Shown here: positions 1-6,444 of the stretch, piece after piece | Position numbering within the stretch: the first letter of the stretch is position 1 | Layout of the letters: every line of letters begins with the position of its first letter | NCBI GenBank assembly: GCA_018267135.1 | Contig: JAFDZA010000029.1 | Coordinates: 1-43,620, forward strand | Reading direction: 5' to 3' | DNA from: Bacteroidota bacterium | GTDB taxonomy: Bacteria > Bacteroidota > Bacteroidia > Cytophagales > Cyclobacteriaceae | DNA: 43,620 nt | The notes under the pieces: model-generated | Databases searched by the model: none | What the model was told of the DNA's origin: nothing | The model's input: the letters and a program-made list of their open reading frames with translations, nothing else | Translations under genes and position numbers: made by a program

Positions 1-287
1 GAGTCGGGATGCTCTATCCAGTTGAGCTACGAGACCTATTCTCAATTTTTTTTGAGCCCCACTTTTCAGCAACCTTCCCGGCTTTGAGTCGGGATGCTCT
101 ATCCAGTTGAGCTACGAGACCAGTCCTCAATTTTTTTTGAGTCCCACTTTTCAGCAACCTTCCCGGCTTTGAGTCGGGATGCTCTATCCAGTTGAGCTAC
201 GAGACCTATTCTCAATTTTTTTTGAGCCCCACTTTTCAGCAACCTTCCCGGCTTTGAGTCGGGATGCTCTATCCAGTTGAGCTACGA
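1..287 (-). repeat. 85-bp tandem array of half-tRNA-like units
   Basis: Units begin at 1, 86 and 171, with a partial fourth at 256-287, at an exact 85-bp period; the array probably continues left of the window. Read on the minus strand, each unit carries a tRNA 5' half: acceptor strand GGTCTCG, TA, a D-arm with GCTC/GAGC and the loop AACTGGATA, an anticodon-like arm closed by TCCCG/CGGGA, then AAGGTT. There it stops being a tRNA: no T-arm (no GTTCRA) and no 3' acceptor strand follow. Instead comes a purine-rich stretch and the small palindrome CTCAA-N6-TTGAG. The half-tRNAs span about 69-121, 154-206 and 239-287, with 1-36 cut by the window edge. The copy next to tRNA-Ser lacks the first acceptor bases. 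The anticodon arm is 19 nt instead of 17, so no anticodon can be assigned. The TGGATA D-loop resembles tRNA-Arg, including the one at 5178-5249. Function unknown. Confidence 0.9.
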
Positions 288-313
288 AATTTGTTATCAC
301 TATTTCAAAGAAG

Positions 314-402
314 CGGAGAGGGGGGGATTTGAACCCCCGGTACACTTTGACATGTACGACAGTTTAGCAAACTGCTGGTTTAAGCCACTCACCCACCTCT
401 CC
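314..402 (-). tRNA. tRNA-Ser(GCT)
   Basis: An 89-nt class II tRNA on the minus strand. Acceptor strands GGAGAGG and CCTCTCC pair perfectly, with G as discriminator. The anticodon loop TTTGCTAAA has GCT at plus-strand 366-368, reading AGC/AGU serine codons. The long variable arm expected for tRNA-Ser and the T-loop GTTCAAATC are present. CCA is not encoded. The half-tRNA array starts 26 nt past its 3' end, so both may share one transcript. Confidence 0.97.
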
Positions 403-419
403 TTGCTTAAAACAGGGTG

Positions 420-427
420 CAAATATA
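420..427 (-). promoter_or_regulatory. -7 element of the tRNA-Ser promoter
   Basis: On the minus strand this reads TATATTTG, a perfect match to the Bacteroidota -7 element TAnnTTTG, 17 nt ahead of the tRNA-Ser 5' end. Transcription would begin near 413. The upstream -33 region is T-rich but has no clear TTG, so only the -7 box is well supported. No other promoter was seen between here and the half-tRNA array. Confidence 0.5.
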
Positions 428-484
428 GCCCGATTTTTCAATCGAAAATGGAAGGGGTAAAATTCTTATTATTTTTTTGTCAGA

Positions 485-829
485 TTAATAATATCTCGGC
501 TGTTTCTTACCTTTTAAGACGGTGCCCGTCAGGGCGGCAAAACCTCCTACTAACCCACCAATAAGTATCATCATAACAAATACGTTTAACGGCAGCAGTT
601 TATTTACTTTATCGGTCAGTATAGATTGTGTAGTAGCATCAATATAAAAAGCCTTGGCAAACCACAGCAACCCCACACTTATAAAGCCCGCCAAAAAAGA
701 TACCCGGCCAGGCAGATTGTAATAATAACCAAAGGCAAAGGACACGATAGCCATGGTCCACCAGGGAAGAAAACTTTGGAAAATAAAACAAACGACAAGG
801 GTGGCTACTATTTGATATGCTATTTTCAT
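485..829 (-). CDS. small integral membrane protein, unknown function
   Basis: A 114-residue protein with about four hydrophobic segments and a basic C-terminus (KGKKQPRYY). I chose the ATG at 829, giving an N-terminus MKIAYQIVATL, because it overlaps the stop of the upstream penicillin-acylase gene as ATGA. The in-frame ATG at 859 would add ten polar residues and reach further into that gene. The overlap implies translational coupling to the acylase. The family is not recognised and no catalytic motif is visible. Confidence 0.75.
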   Translation of the reverse strand: MKIAYQIVATLVVCFIFQSFLPWWTMAIVSFAFGYYYNLPGRVSFLAGFISVGLLWFAKAFYIDATTQSILTDKVNKLLPLNVFVMMILIGGLVGGFAALTGTVLKGKKQPRYY

Positions 830-3255
830 TTTTCGGATTTTAAAGTTTGATTGGCCCATGAATAACTTTGCATCTGCGAAGCCGATGTATTAAAATGTAA
901 ATTCAGATAATGGTCGGCTGTCCAGACAGTCACCATGGAATTATAATAAGGGCTGCCGGGATTGCCGCTTTGCCCACCGGGGTAAACACCCCAGGCTTTT
1001 ACGCCCGATTTTTCGAGGCTCACCACCATTCGCCAACTGGGGCCATTCCGTTTGCCATGGGCATTTACAATGCTGCCATTGCCACCGTGTATAACATGAT
1101 AACTGAAGGGCTCAAGCCGGGCCAGATGCTGAATGTAAGAGTTTTTATAGGCGGCCCAAGTGGGTTCTTTCGCATTTTCCTTTTTCCATTTTTCTATATC
1201 CTGCACACTTTCCGAGAAGGATTTTTTTACTACTTCGGCAGCTGTTTCTTTTTCCGGAGTGCTTTGTATATCGAAAAAATTAAGATCCGGTTTTTCTTTG
1301 ATCAATTTTATAGTGGTAAAAGAAGTAGGATACGGGAGCGACACCTTGGAAGAGGAGACCTCGTCCCAGATCATTGGAAATAATTTTTGCAGCCAAGTTT
1401 CGTAGTACGAGGCGCCTTCTGAAGTGATGGAGTTATAAAAATCCCACGTTTTTAATTTTTCGTAAGCATTTTTTTCTTGTTCATTTAGCCTCGTTAGATC
1501 GAGCAGAGAAAGCCAGGTGGGCAGGCTTTCAGCCGCTTTTAGATTGTAGTTATCTGCTTGCAGGCTCATCATATCCTGCGGAGTGATTTTGTTCAATTCA
1601 CCCAGACGCTGGTTTATCCTTCGATTGCGGTAAGCCTCAAAATTAGTAGCCGTAACGTAATAAGGATAGGTGTTATCAGTGGGGTATTGGTTGGCCGAAC
1701 TGACAAAGCCACGAGCGGGGTTTTTATAAGCTATATTTTGATCGTTCGGTATAAAAGCTTGCCATTCATTGGATGTGTGGGTGCCATCCAATACAAATTT
1801 TCCTTCGTCTGTTCGTCTGACGGGATATTTACCCTGAATGCGCATAGCAATATCTCCATTGACACAGGCAAAAACAAAATTTTGTGCAGGTGAACTGTAA
1901 TGGTCTAACGCTTTCAGATAGTCGTTATGGTTTTTACTCTTGTTTAATAAATAGAACGTTAGCAATTCTTTGGAAGGGTCGTGCGCAATCCAGCGAAATG
2001 CATAATGGTTTTTTTCGCTGTCGCCATGGAAACTTTCATCGTACGTTACCGGGCCTTGGTGCGTATAGATAACCGTGTCGTAAAAGGGAGGTGCATTTTT
2101 TATACTGATTTTCTCAATCACTTTATTGGTTTTTTTCCATTGGCCATCGCTCAGATACTCGTTTTTGCTTTGGTCTTTAAATTTTATTTTAAACCAATCT
2201 ACCAGATCGCGCTGTGCGTTGGTTTCGCCCCAGGCAATGGAGTCATTAAATCCGCTGATGACGCACGGAGCGCCCGGTAGCGATGCGCCCATGGCGTTAA
2301 AGCCGGGGGCATTCATGTGTATAATATACCAAATGGATGGGAGGTTCAATTCTAAGTGCGGATCATTGCACAAAATTGGCGAACCCGATGCTGTCTTACT
2401 TCCGGCTACAGCCCAATTATTGCTGCCAATGTCGGGTTCTGATTTTTCAAGTGTATTGATTTGAACAAAGTCGGGCGAGGTAGTGGGGGCAACACCTTCA
2501 AGGGTGATGGGTTTAAATTTCCATCCATTAGGATTATCTACGATGGGGTCGCCTACTTTTTCATTGTCAGGGTAGAGCAGGTCTACTGTTTCTTTTCCAA
2601 AAAGTTTTAGAGCGTTAGTCATTTCGAAGTCTTTGTCGCCTATGTTCAATGTTTTGGCCATGTATTTTAGCAGTAATCCGCTTTTTAATAGTGTCCAATC
2701 TTCGGGGGTATAGTCTAATAGTTTGTATTCTATGGGAAGTTGTTCGTAACGAAGAGAGTGGATGTAGGCATTTATTCCTTCCGCATAGCGGTTGGCAATC
2801 AGGTTTAACTGAGCATCTTTTTCCATTTCATTTAAAGAATTTTGGGCGGCATAAACCATTCCTAATCTGCGCTGGCCCCGGTCGAAATCGATAGCTGCGG
2901 TTCCCAATATTTCAGAAATTCGGCCGGCCGCAGCGTGGGTTTGAAATTCCATTTGCCATAGCCGGTGGCGGGCTGTTACATATCCTTGGGCAAAAAACAA
3001 GTCTTCTTCATTGGTAGCATAGATGTGTGGTATTGAAGCACTATCATAAACGATGGCCACATCGCCTTTCAGGCCTTTCAGGTGGATGTCTGCCGGCTTA
3101 TCTTTTTTGGATTCTGCATTCTGCCAAAATCCGTGAAAAGGGTCTAAAAATTTTCCGAGCGGAGGTATGGGCTTGCCGAAATTCCACGACCGGTTTAGCG
3201 CATAGACTAAGGCAAGGGTAATGAGGGAAGAGATCACAATTTTAACTATTCGCAT
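826..3255 (-). CDS. penicillin acylase family (Ntn-hydrolase) protein
   Basis: An 809-residue protein of the penicillin amidase family (peptidase S45), secreted or periplasmic: an N-terminal hydrophobic segment (about residues 5-21) can act as signal or anchor. Residues about 65-100 carry the family's alpha-chain start (YDSASIPHIYA, then the ED-LFFAQGY-ARHRLWQME block). The autoprocessing site is Gly277-Ser278, followed by SNNWAVAGSKT; Ser278 would become the N-terminal nucleophile of the beta chain. The block with CNDPHL and LPSIWY follows as expected. Length is normal for the family. Members cleave amide bonds in beta-lactam side chains, acyl-homoserine lactones or other N-acyl compounds; the substrate cannot be read from the sequence. 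The gene lies 37 nt after a GDSL esterase gene and overlaps the membrane-protein gene by 4 nt, so the three probably form one operon. Confidence 0.93.
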   Translation of the reverse strand: MRIVKIVISSLITLALVYALNRSWNFGKPIPPLGKFLDPFHGFWQNAESKKDKPADIHLKGLKGDVAIVYDSASIPHIYATNEEDLFFAQGYVTARHRLWQMEFQTHAAAGRISEILGTAAIDFDRGQRRLGMVYAAQNSLNEMEKDAQLNLIANRYAEGINAYIHSLRYEQLPIEYKLLDYTPEDWTLLKSGLLLKYMAKTLNIGDKDFEMTNALKLFGKETVDLLYPDNEKVGDPIVDNPNGWKFKPITLEGVAPTTSPDFVQINTLEKSEPDIGSNNWAVAGSKTASGSPILCNDPHLELNLPSIWYIIHMNAPGFNAMGASLPGAPCVISGFNDSIAWGETNAQRDLVDWFKIKFKDQSKNEYLSDGQWKKTNKVIEKISIKNAPPFYDTVIYTHQGPVTYDESFHGDSEKNHYAFRWIAHDPSKELLTFYLLNKSKNHNDYLKALDHYSSPAQNFVFACVNGDIAMRIQGKYPVRRTDEGKFVLDGTHTSNEWQAFIPNDQNIAYKNPARGFVSSANQYPTDNTYPYYVTATNFEAYRNRRINQRLGELNKITPQDMMSLQADNYNLKAAESLPTWLSLLDLTRLNEQEKNAYEKLKTWDFYNSITSEGASYYETWLQKLFPMIWDEVSSSKVSLPYPTSFTTIKLIKEKPDLNFFDIQSTPEKETAAEVVKKSFSESVQDIEKWKKENAKEPTWAAYKNSYIQHLARLEPFSYHVIHGGNGSIVNAHGKRNGPSWRMVVSLEKSGVKAWGVYPGGQSGNPGSPYYNSMVTVWTADHYLNLHFNTSASQMQSYSWANQTLKSEK

Positions 3256-3292
3256 AAGAGGTTGGTTCTACGGGGGTCAAGGTCGTATTAAA

Positions 3293-3892
3293 TCATAATA
3301 CTTTCAATAAATACTTGATCAGGTTTTGGGCAATGATACGGTGACCTTCGGCCGTAGGGTGTATGCCATCTGGCTGGTTTAGTTTTTCATGGCCGGCTAT
3401 GCCCTCCAGTAAAAAGGGCATGAGCAGGGTTTTATTTTTTTCGGCCAAATCGGGGTATATTTTTTTAAACTCGGCCGAATAAGCCGGCCCCATGTTGGGG
3501 GGCACCATCATACCGGTTAGTATAATTTTTACCTGCGGGTATTTTGACCTTACCTTATCTATAATGGCCTGCAGGTTATTTTTGGTTTGGGCGGCAGGCA
3601 AACCGCGTAAGCCATCGTTGGCACCCAACTCTAACACCAATACATCTACCGGTGTGCGCAGCATCCAGCCAACCCGGCTCAGGCCTCCGGCCGATGTTTC
3701 ACCGCTCAGTCCGGCATTGGTTACTTTAACACGGAGATGGTCTTTGTTCAATTCTTTTTCTATTAAGGCAGGAAATGCCTGATCGGCCGACAACCCCAAA
3801 CCGGCTGTTAAACTATCGCCCAAAAAAAGAATATGCTTCTCCTTTCCAGGAGGAGGAGTTAAGAATAACAACAGAAGTAGAAAGACACGCAT
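3293..3892 (-). CDS. SGNH/GDSL hydrolase, TesA-like arylesterase/lysophospholipase
   Basis: A 199-residue periplasmic-type esterase of the TesA (acyl-CoA thioesterase I / lysophospholipase L1) family. All SGNH blocks are present: GDSLTAGLG near residues 25-33 with the nucleophile Ser27, the Gly block SGETSAGGL, GAND as the Asn block, and DGIHPTAEGH with the catalytic Asp and His. The N-terminus is short, hydrophobic and leucine-rich, consistent with a signal peptide, although no clear cleavage site is seen before the domain begins at about residue 20. It is the first gene of the minus-strand group with the penicillin-acylase homologue. TesA proteins hydrolyse acyl thioesters, esters and lysophospholipids; specificity here is undetermined. 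Confidence 0.92.
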   Translation of the reverse strand: MRVFLLLLLFLTPPPGKEKHILFLGDSLTAGLGLSADQAFPALIEKELNKDHLRVKVTNAGLSGETSAGGLSRVGWMLRTPVDVLVLELGANDGLRGLPAAQTKNNLQAIIDKVRSKYPQVKIILTGMMVPPNMGPAYSAEFKKIYPDLAEKNKTLLMPFLLEGIAGHEKLNQPDGIHPTAEGHRIIAQNLIKYLLKVL

Positions 3893-4000
3893 TTTCTAGG
3901 TTTCTCAAATATCAAAAATGATGGCTATTTATTTTAATTTGTTCTTTTAAATTTTATTTAAGCTGTGTACTTTCATGCAGAAACAGAAACCCACACCCTC

Positions 4001-4438
4001 ATGAGCATACAGGAACTACTCAGCCTCTTTCAAAGCGGCAAGGCCACGGCTAAGAGCCACATGAAAAACCTGATTGAGATGGCAGCGGCAGATGGAAATT
4101 TTGATCAGGTTGAATATGATCTTTTAAAGCGCATCGCCTCTAAAAACGGGATATCCGAATCGCAATTAAAAAATATCCGAAGCAACCCCGGTAATATAAA
4201 ATTTGAATTACCCAAAGATAACCGCGAAAGATTTCATCAGTTTTATGATTTGGTGCACATGATGAGCATTGACAATGCCATCCATCCTGATGAAATGAAA
4301 CTTTGCGATTTATTTGCCGTGAAGTTTGGATACCCGAAACAAAAATCGAGAGAACTGATAGAAACAATCAGCAGTAATATTAAATACGGCCAAACCCACG
4401 ATGAAACATTTAAACGGGTAATTGCCCTTACCTTATAA
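4001..4438 (+). CDS. TerB-like protein
   Basis: A 145-residue all-helical cytoplasmic protein resembling the TerB (tellurite-resistance B) fold. Two repeated halves each carry an acidic loop: AAADGNFDQVEYDLLKRIA and SIDNAIHPDEMKLCDLFA, in the positions where TerB-fold proteins place metal-binding acidic residues. I start at the ATG at 4001 (MSIQELL), because the open frame upstream (from 3965) encodes a short unrelated sequence. The gene is divergent from the GDSL esterase and 55 nt ahead of ribE. TerB-fold domains are widespread in stress and envelope proteins; no tellurite role is implied for this stand-alone copy. Confidence 0.7.
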   Translation: MSIQELLSLFQSGKATAKSHMKNLIEMAAADGNFDQVEYDLLKRIASKNGISESQLKNIRSNPGNIKFELPKDNRERFHQFYDLVHMMSIDNAIHPDEMKLCDLFAVKFGYPKQKSRELIETISSNIKYGQTHDETFKRVIALTL

Positions 4439-4493
4439 ACTTCGTTTTTCATCTATGACTTGATTTGTTTTATTTTTGGTGAATTATTTTTTC

Positions 4494-5084
4494 ATGTTCA
4501 CCGGAATTATTGAGTCTGTGGGGAGGGTAGCGGCCATTCAAACAAATGGCAGCAACACTCATTTTAAAATTGAAAGCAAGATTAGTAACGAGTTGCGTAT
4601 TGACCAGAGCGTTTCACATAATGGAGTGTGCCTTACCGTGGTGGAAACGGGCGACCGGTTTCATTGGGTCGTAGCGGTAGAGGAAACGCTTAAAAAATCA
4701 AATTTAGGAAAGCTTCAAAAAAACGATTGGGTAAATTTAGAACGCAGTATGCCGGCTGCCGGCCGTTTTGACGGACACATCGTGCAAGGCCATGTTGACC
4801 AAACCGGACATGTGGAAAAAATTACCGATCAAAACGGGAGCTGGCTTTTCGATTTTTCGTTCGAGGCCAGCCTCGGAAACCTTACCATAGAAAAAGGATC
4901 CATAGCCATAAATGGAGTTAGCCTTACTTGTTTTAATTCTTTACCCGGCCGGTTTTCAGTAGCTGTTATTCCCTACACCTTTCAGCATACGGCCTTTCAG
5001 CATTTGCGCGAAGGGCAAATTGTAAACCTTGAATTTGATGTGGTAGGAAAATATATAAAACAAATTTTGGAAGCCCGGTTTTAG
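4494..5084 (+). CDS. ribE: riboflavin synthase, alpha subunit
   Basis: A 196-residue cytoplasmic enzyme that dismutates two 6,7-dimethyl-8-ribityllumazine molecules to riboflavin and the pyrimidinedione. It has the invariant N-terminus MFTGIIESVG, which fixes the start at 4494 rather than the in-frame ATG at 4476. The two lumazine-binding barrels run about 1-97 and 98-190. The first contains SHNGVCLTV and the second the matching AINGVSLTC. The GHIVQGHVD block is typical of the family. Length matches the usual size. No other rib gene is nearby, which is common in Bacteroidota. Confidence 0.97.
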   Translation: MFTGIIESVGRVAAIQTNGSNTHFKIESKISNELRIDQSVSHNGVCLTVVETGDRFHWVVAVEETLKKSNLGKLQKNDWVNLERSMPAAGRFDGHIVQGHVDQTGHVEKITDQNGSWLFDFSFEASLGNLTIEKGSIAINGVSLTCFNSLPGRFSVAVIPYTFQHTAFQHLREGQIVNLEFDVVGKYIKQILEARF

Positions 5085-5177
5085 AAGAGCTTTGTTTCTT
5101 TTTTTTAAGTGGCCTTTTCCTGAATTAATAATGGGGAACAGTGATTAATGTTAACTGAAAGAACGCAATCCCTTCAG

Positions 5178-5249
5178 TAGCCCCGACAGGAATCGAACCT
5201 GTATCAAAAGTTTAGGAAACTTCTATTCTATCCATTGAACTACGAGGCC
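5178..5249 (-). tRNA. tRNA-Arg(CCT)
   Basis: A 72-nt tRNA on the minus strand. Acceptor strands GGCCTCG and CGGGGCT pair with two G-U wobbles, and the discriminator is A. The D-loop has TGGATA, including the A20 typical of arginine tRNAs. The anticodon loop TTCCTAA carries CCT, reading AGG. The T-arm contains GGTTCGATTCC. CCA is not encoded. Its 5' half is close to the half-tRNA units at 1-287 in the acceptor and D-arm only. Confidence 0.97.
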
Positions 5250-5582
5250 TGAAAAGCTGGGCTACCGAAGTAGCACTACGAGTGGTTGGGGTGCGGTAAC
5301 GCTGATACTAACGATAATTTTCACAGCAACCATCTGTTTATCAATACTTTATAAGAACATTATTTAACAATTCATCGGAGGAACCATCAAACCCCGAACG
5401 TGTCAATACAAATTATCTGTAGGGACAAGATTTTTCGTAAAGATAAGCTTTGATATGATTTGTAAAAAATGAAATGATTCTGGCTATTATAAAACCTATT
5501 GAATTAAATCTTTAAAAAAGATGAGAGGCTTAGATCAACCCCGCATCAATAAGAAAATATTCTTGTGTAGCACCGATAACAA
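5250..5582. other. intergenic region without a supported gene
   Basis: 333 nt between tRNA-Arg(CCT) and the GntR-family gene. I see no open frame with coding character and no TAnnTTTG promoter box for the tRNA. The only structure is a small perfect hairpin, GCTAC-CGAA-GTAGC, at about 5262-5275, 13 nt upstream of the tRNA in its own orientation. Its role, if any, is unknown. Confidence 0.6.
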
Positions 5583-6290
5583 TTACTCAAACAATCTCAC
5601 AAAATGATTTTCTAAGTGGTTGCGCATGGCGTTACGAAATAATTCGGGCGTGCCATTCTCTAAAATTTTCACCAGTTCTTTGTGCGAAACAAATTTTTTG
5701 ATGACAGGCTGTTTCTTTAGCAATCCGCTGTGGTGCACATAATCGAAAACAGGGAGCAGCATTTTTTGAAATTTTTTCATGGTTTCGTTGCCGGTAATTT
5801 CATACAGCTTACCGTGAAAAGCAATTTCATGTTCAATATTAAAAAGATGATCTTGGGTTGCCTTTGGCTCTTGGCTCACAACTTCTTTTAAGTGCTCAAT
5901 GTCGGTTGGGGTAATGCGTTGAAAAAGAAAATCGCTCATGCCAATTTCAAGTACTAAACGGATTTCAAAAAATTCTTTCAGCGATTCCTGATCTAAGATA
6001 TGCGGGTTCATCCCTTTGCTCATTACGCCAAACAAATCTGGGCTGGTAATTACTGCGCCTTTTTTCTTTTTGGATTCGATCAGCCCCATTACGCGAAGTC
6101 GTAACAAAGCCTCGCGAATTACCGTGCGGCTTACCCCCAGAATTTCGGCCAGTTCCATTTCTTTGGGGATTATATCGCCCACTTTTAATTTTCGCTGCTG
6201 TAGAAGTTCTACCAGTTTGGCCTCTACTTTATCGACCAGCGAACGGGTATCTACTTTCTTAAAACTATTTCGAAAATCACTGAGTGGCAT
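5583..6290 (-). CDS. GntR-family transcriptional regulator, FadR/FCD subfamily
   Basis: A 235-residue DNA-binding regulator. The winged helix-turn-helix covers about residues 18-85, with the recognition region MELAEILGVSRTVIREALLR at 45-64 and the wing near KKKKGAVI. The C-terminal all-helical FCD effector domain runs about 105-230. It keeps three histidines at the usual metal-ligand positions: His159 (AFHGKLYE), His203 (SHKELV) and His225 (RNHLENH). E. coli NanR, which responds to Neu5Ac, is from the same subfamily. The gene is divergent from susC and the only regulator beside the sialic-acid locus. I infer that it controls that locus, probably by binding the palindrome at 6408-6418, and that its ligand is a sugar acid such as Neu5Ac. 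The ligand is inference only. Confidence 0.9.
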   Translation of the reverse strand: MPLSDFRNSFKKVDTRSLVDKVEAKLVELLQQRKLKVGDIIPKEMELAEILGVSRTVIREALLRLRVMGLIESKKKKGAVITSPDLFGVMSKGMNPHILDQESLKEFFEIRLVLEIGMSDFLFQRITPTDIEHLKEVVSQEPKATQDHLFNIEHEIAFHGKLYEITGNETMKKFQKMLLPVFDYVHHSGLLKKQPVIKKFVSHKELVKILENGTPELFRNAMRNHLENHFVRLFE

Positions 6291-6372
6291 AATGTTGTTG
6301 AATAAGTAATATATTAATAAAAGCCCTAAAACAGAATAGAATTACACAAATCAAAAAAAATCATCTCAATAA

Positions 6373-6405
6373 TTTGGTAAAACAAAGTTAATTCTTTTAT
6401 CTTTA
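6373..6405 (+). promoter_or_regulatory. predicted promoter of the sialoglycan locus
   Basis: A Bacteroidota-type promoter: -33 TTTG at 6373-6376, 21-nt spacer, then -7 TATCTTTA at 6398-6405 (seven of eight positions of TAnnTTTG). Transcription would start near 6410-6413, about 30 nt ahead of the susC ATG at 6445. The downstream genes are tightly spaced, so this is probably the main promoter for the whole locus. Confidence 0.55.
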
Positions 6406-6407
6406 TT

Positions 6408-6428
6408 ATGTAATACATAATACATTAC
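6408..6428 (+). promoter_or_regulatory. operator-like palindrome at the susC transcription start
   Basis: A perfect 11-nt palindrome, ATGTA-A-TACAT (6408-6418), is overlapped by a wider inverted repeat GTAAT-N9-ATTAC (6410-6428) and a second ATACAT at 6420-6425. It lies 3 nt after the predicted -7 box, over the expected transcription start, where a bound repressor would block initiation. The TGTA-n-TACA core resembles sites bound by FadR-subfamily GntR proteins, and such a gene is divergent here. Confidence 0.5.
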
Positions 6429-6444
6429 CTAAAAATTATTACCT

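Noticed and set aside
1..287. The 85-bp repeats as a CRISPR array
   Set aside because: The whole unit is repeated with almost no variable spacers, and no cas gene is in the window.
277..564. An open frame of 95 residues over tRNA-Ser and its surroundings
   Set aside because: It reads through the tRNA on the opposite strand and is explained by chance.
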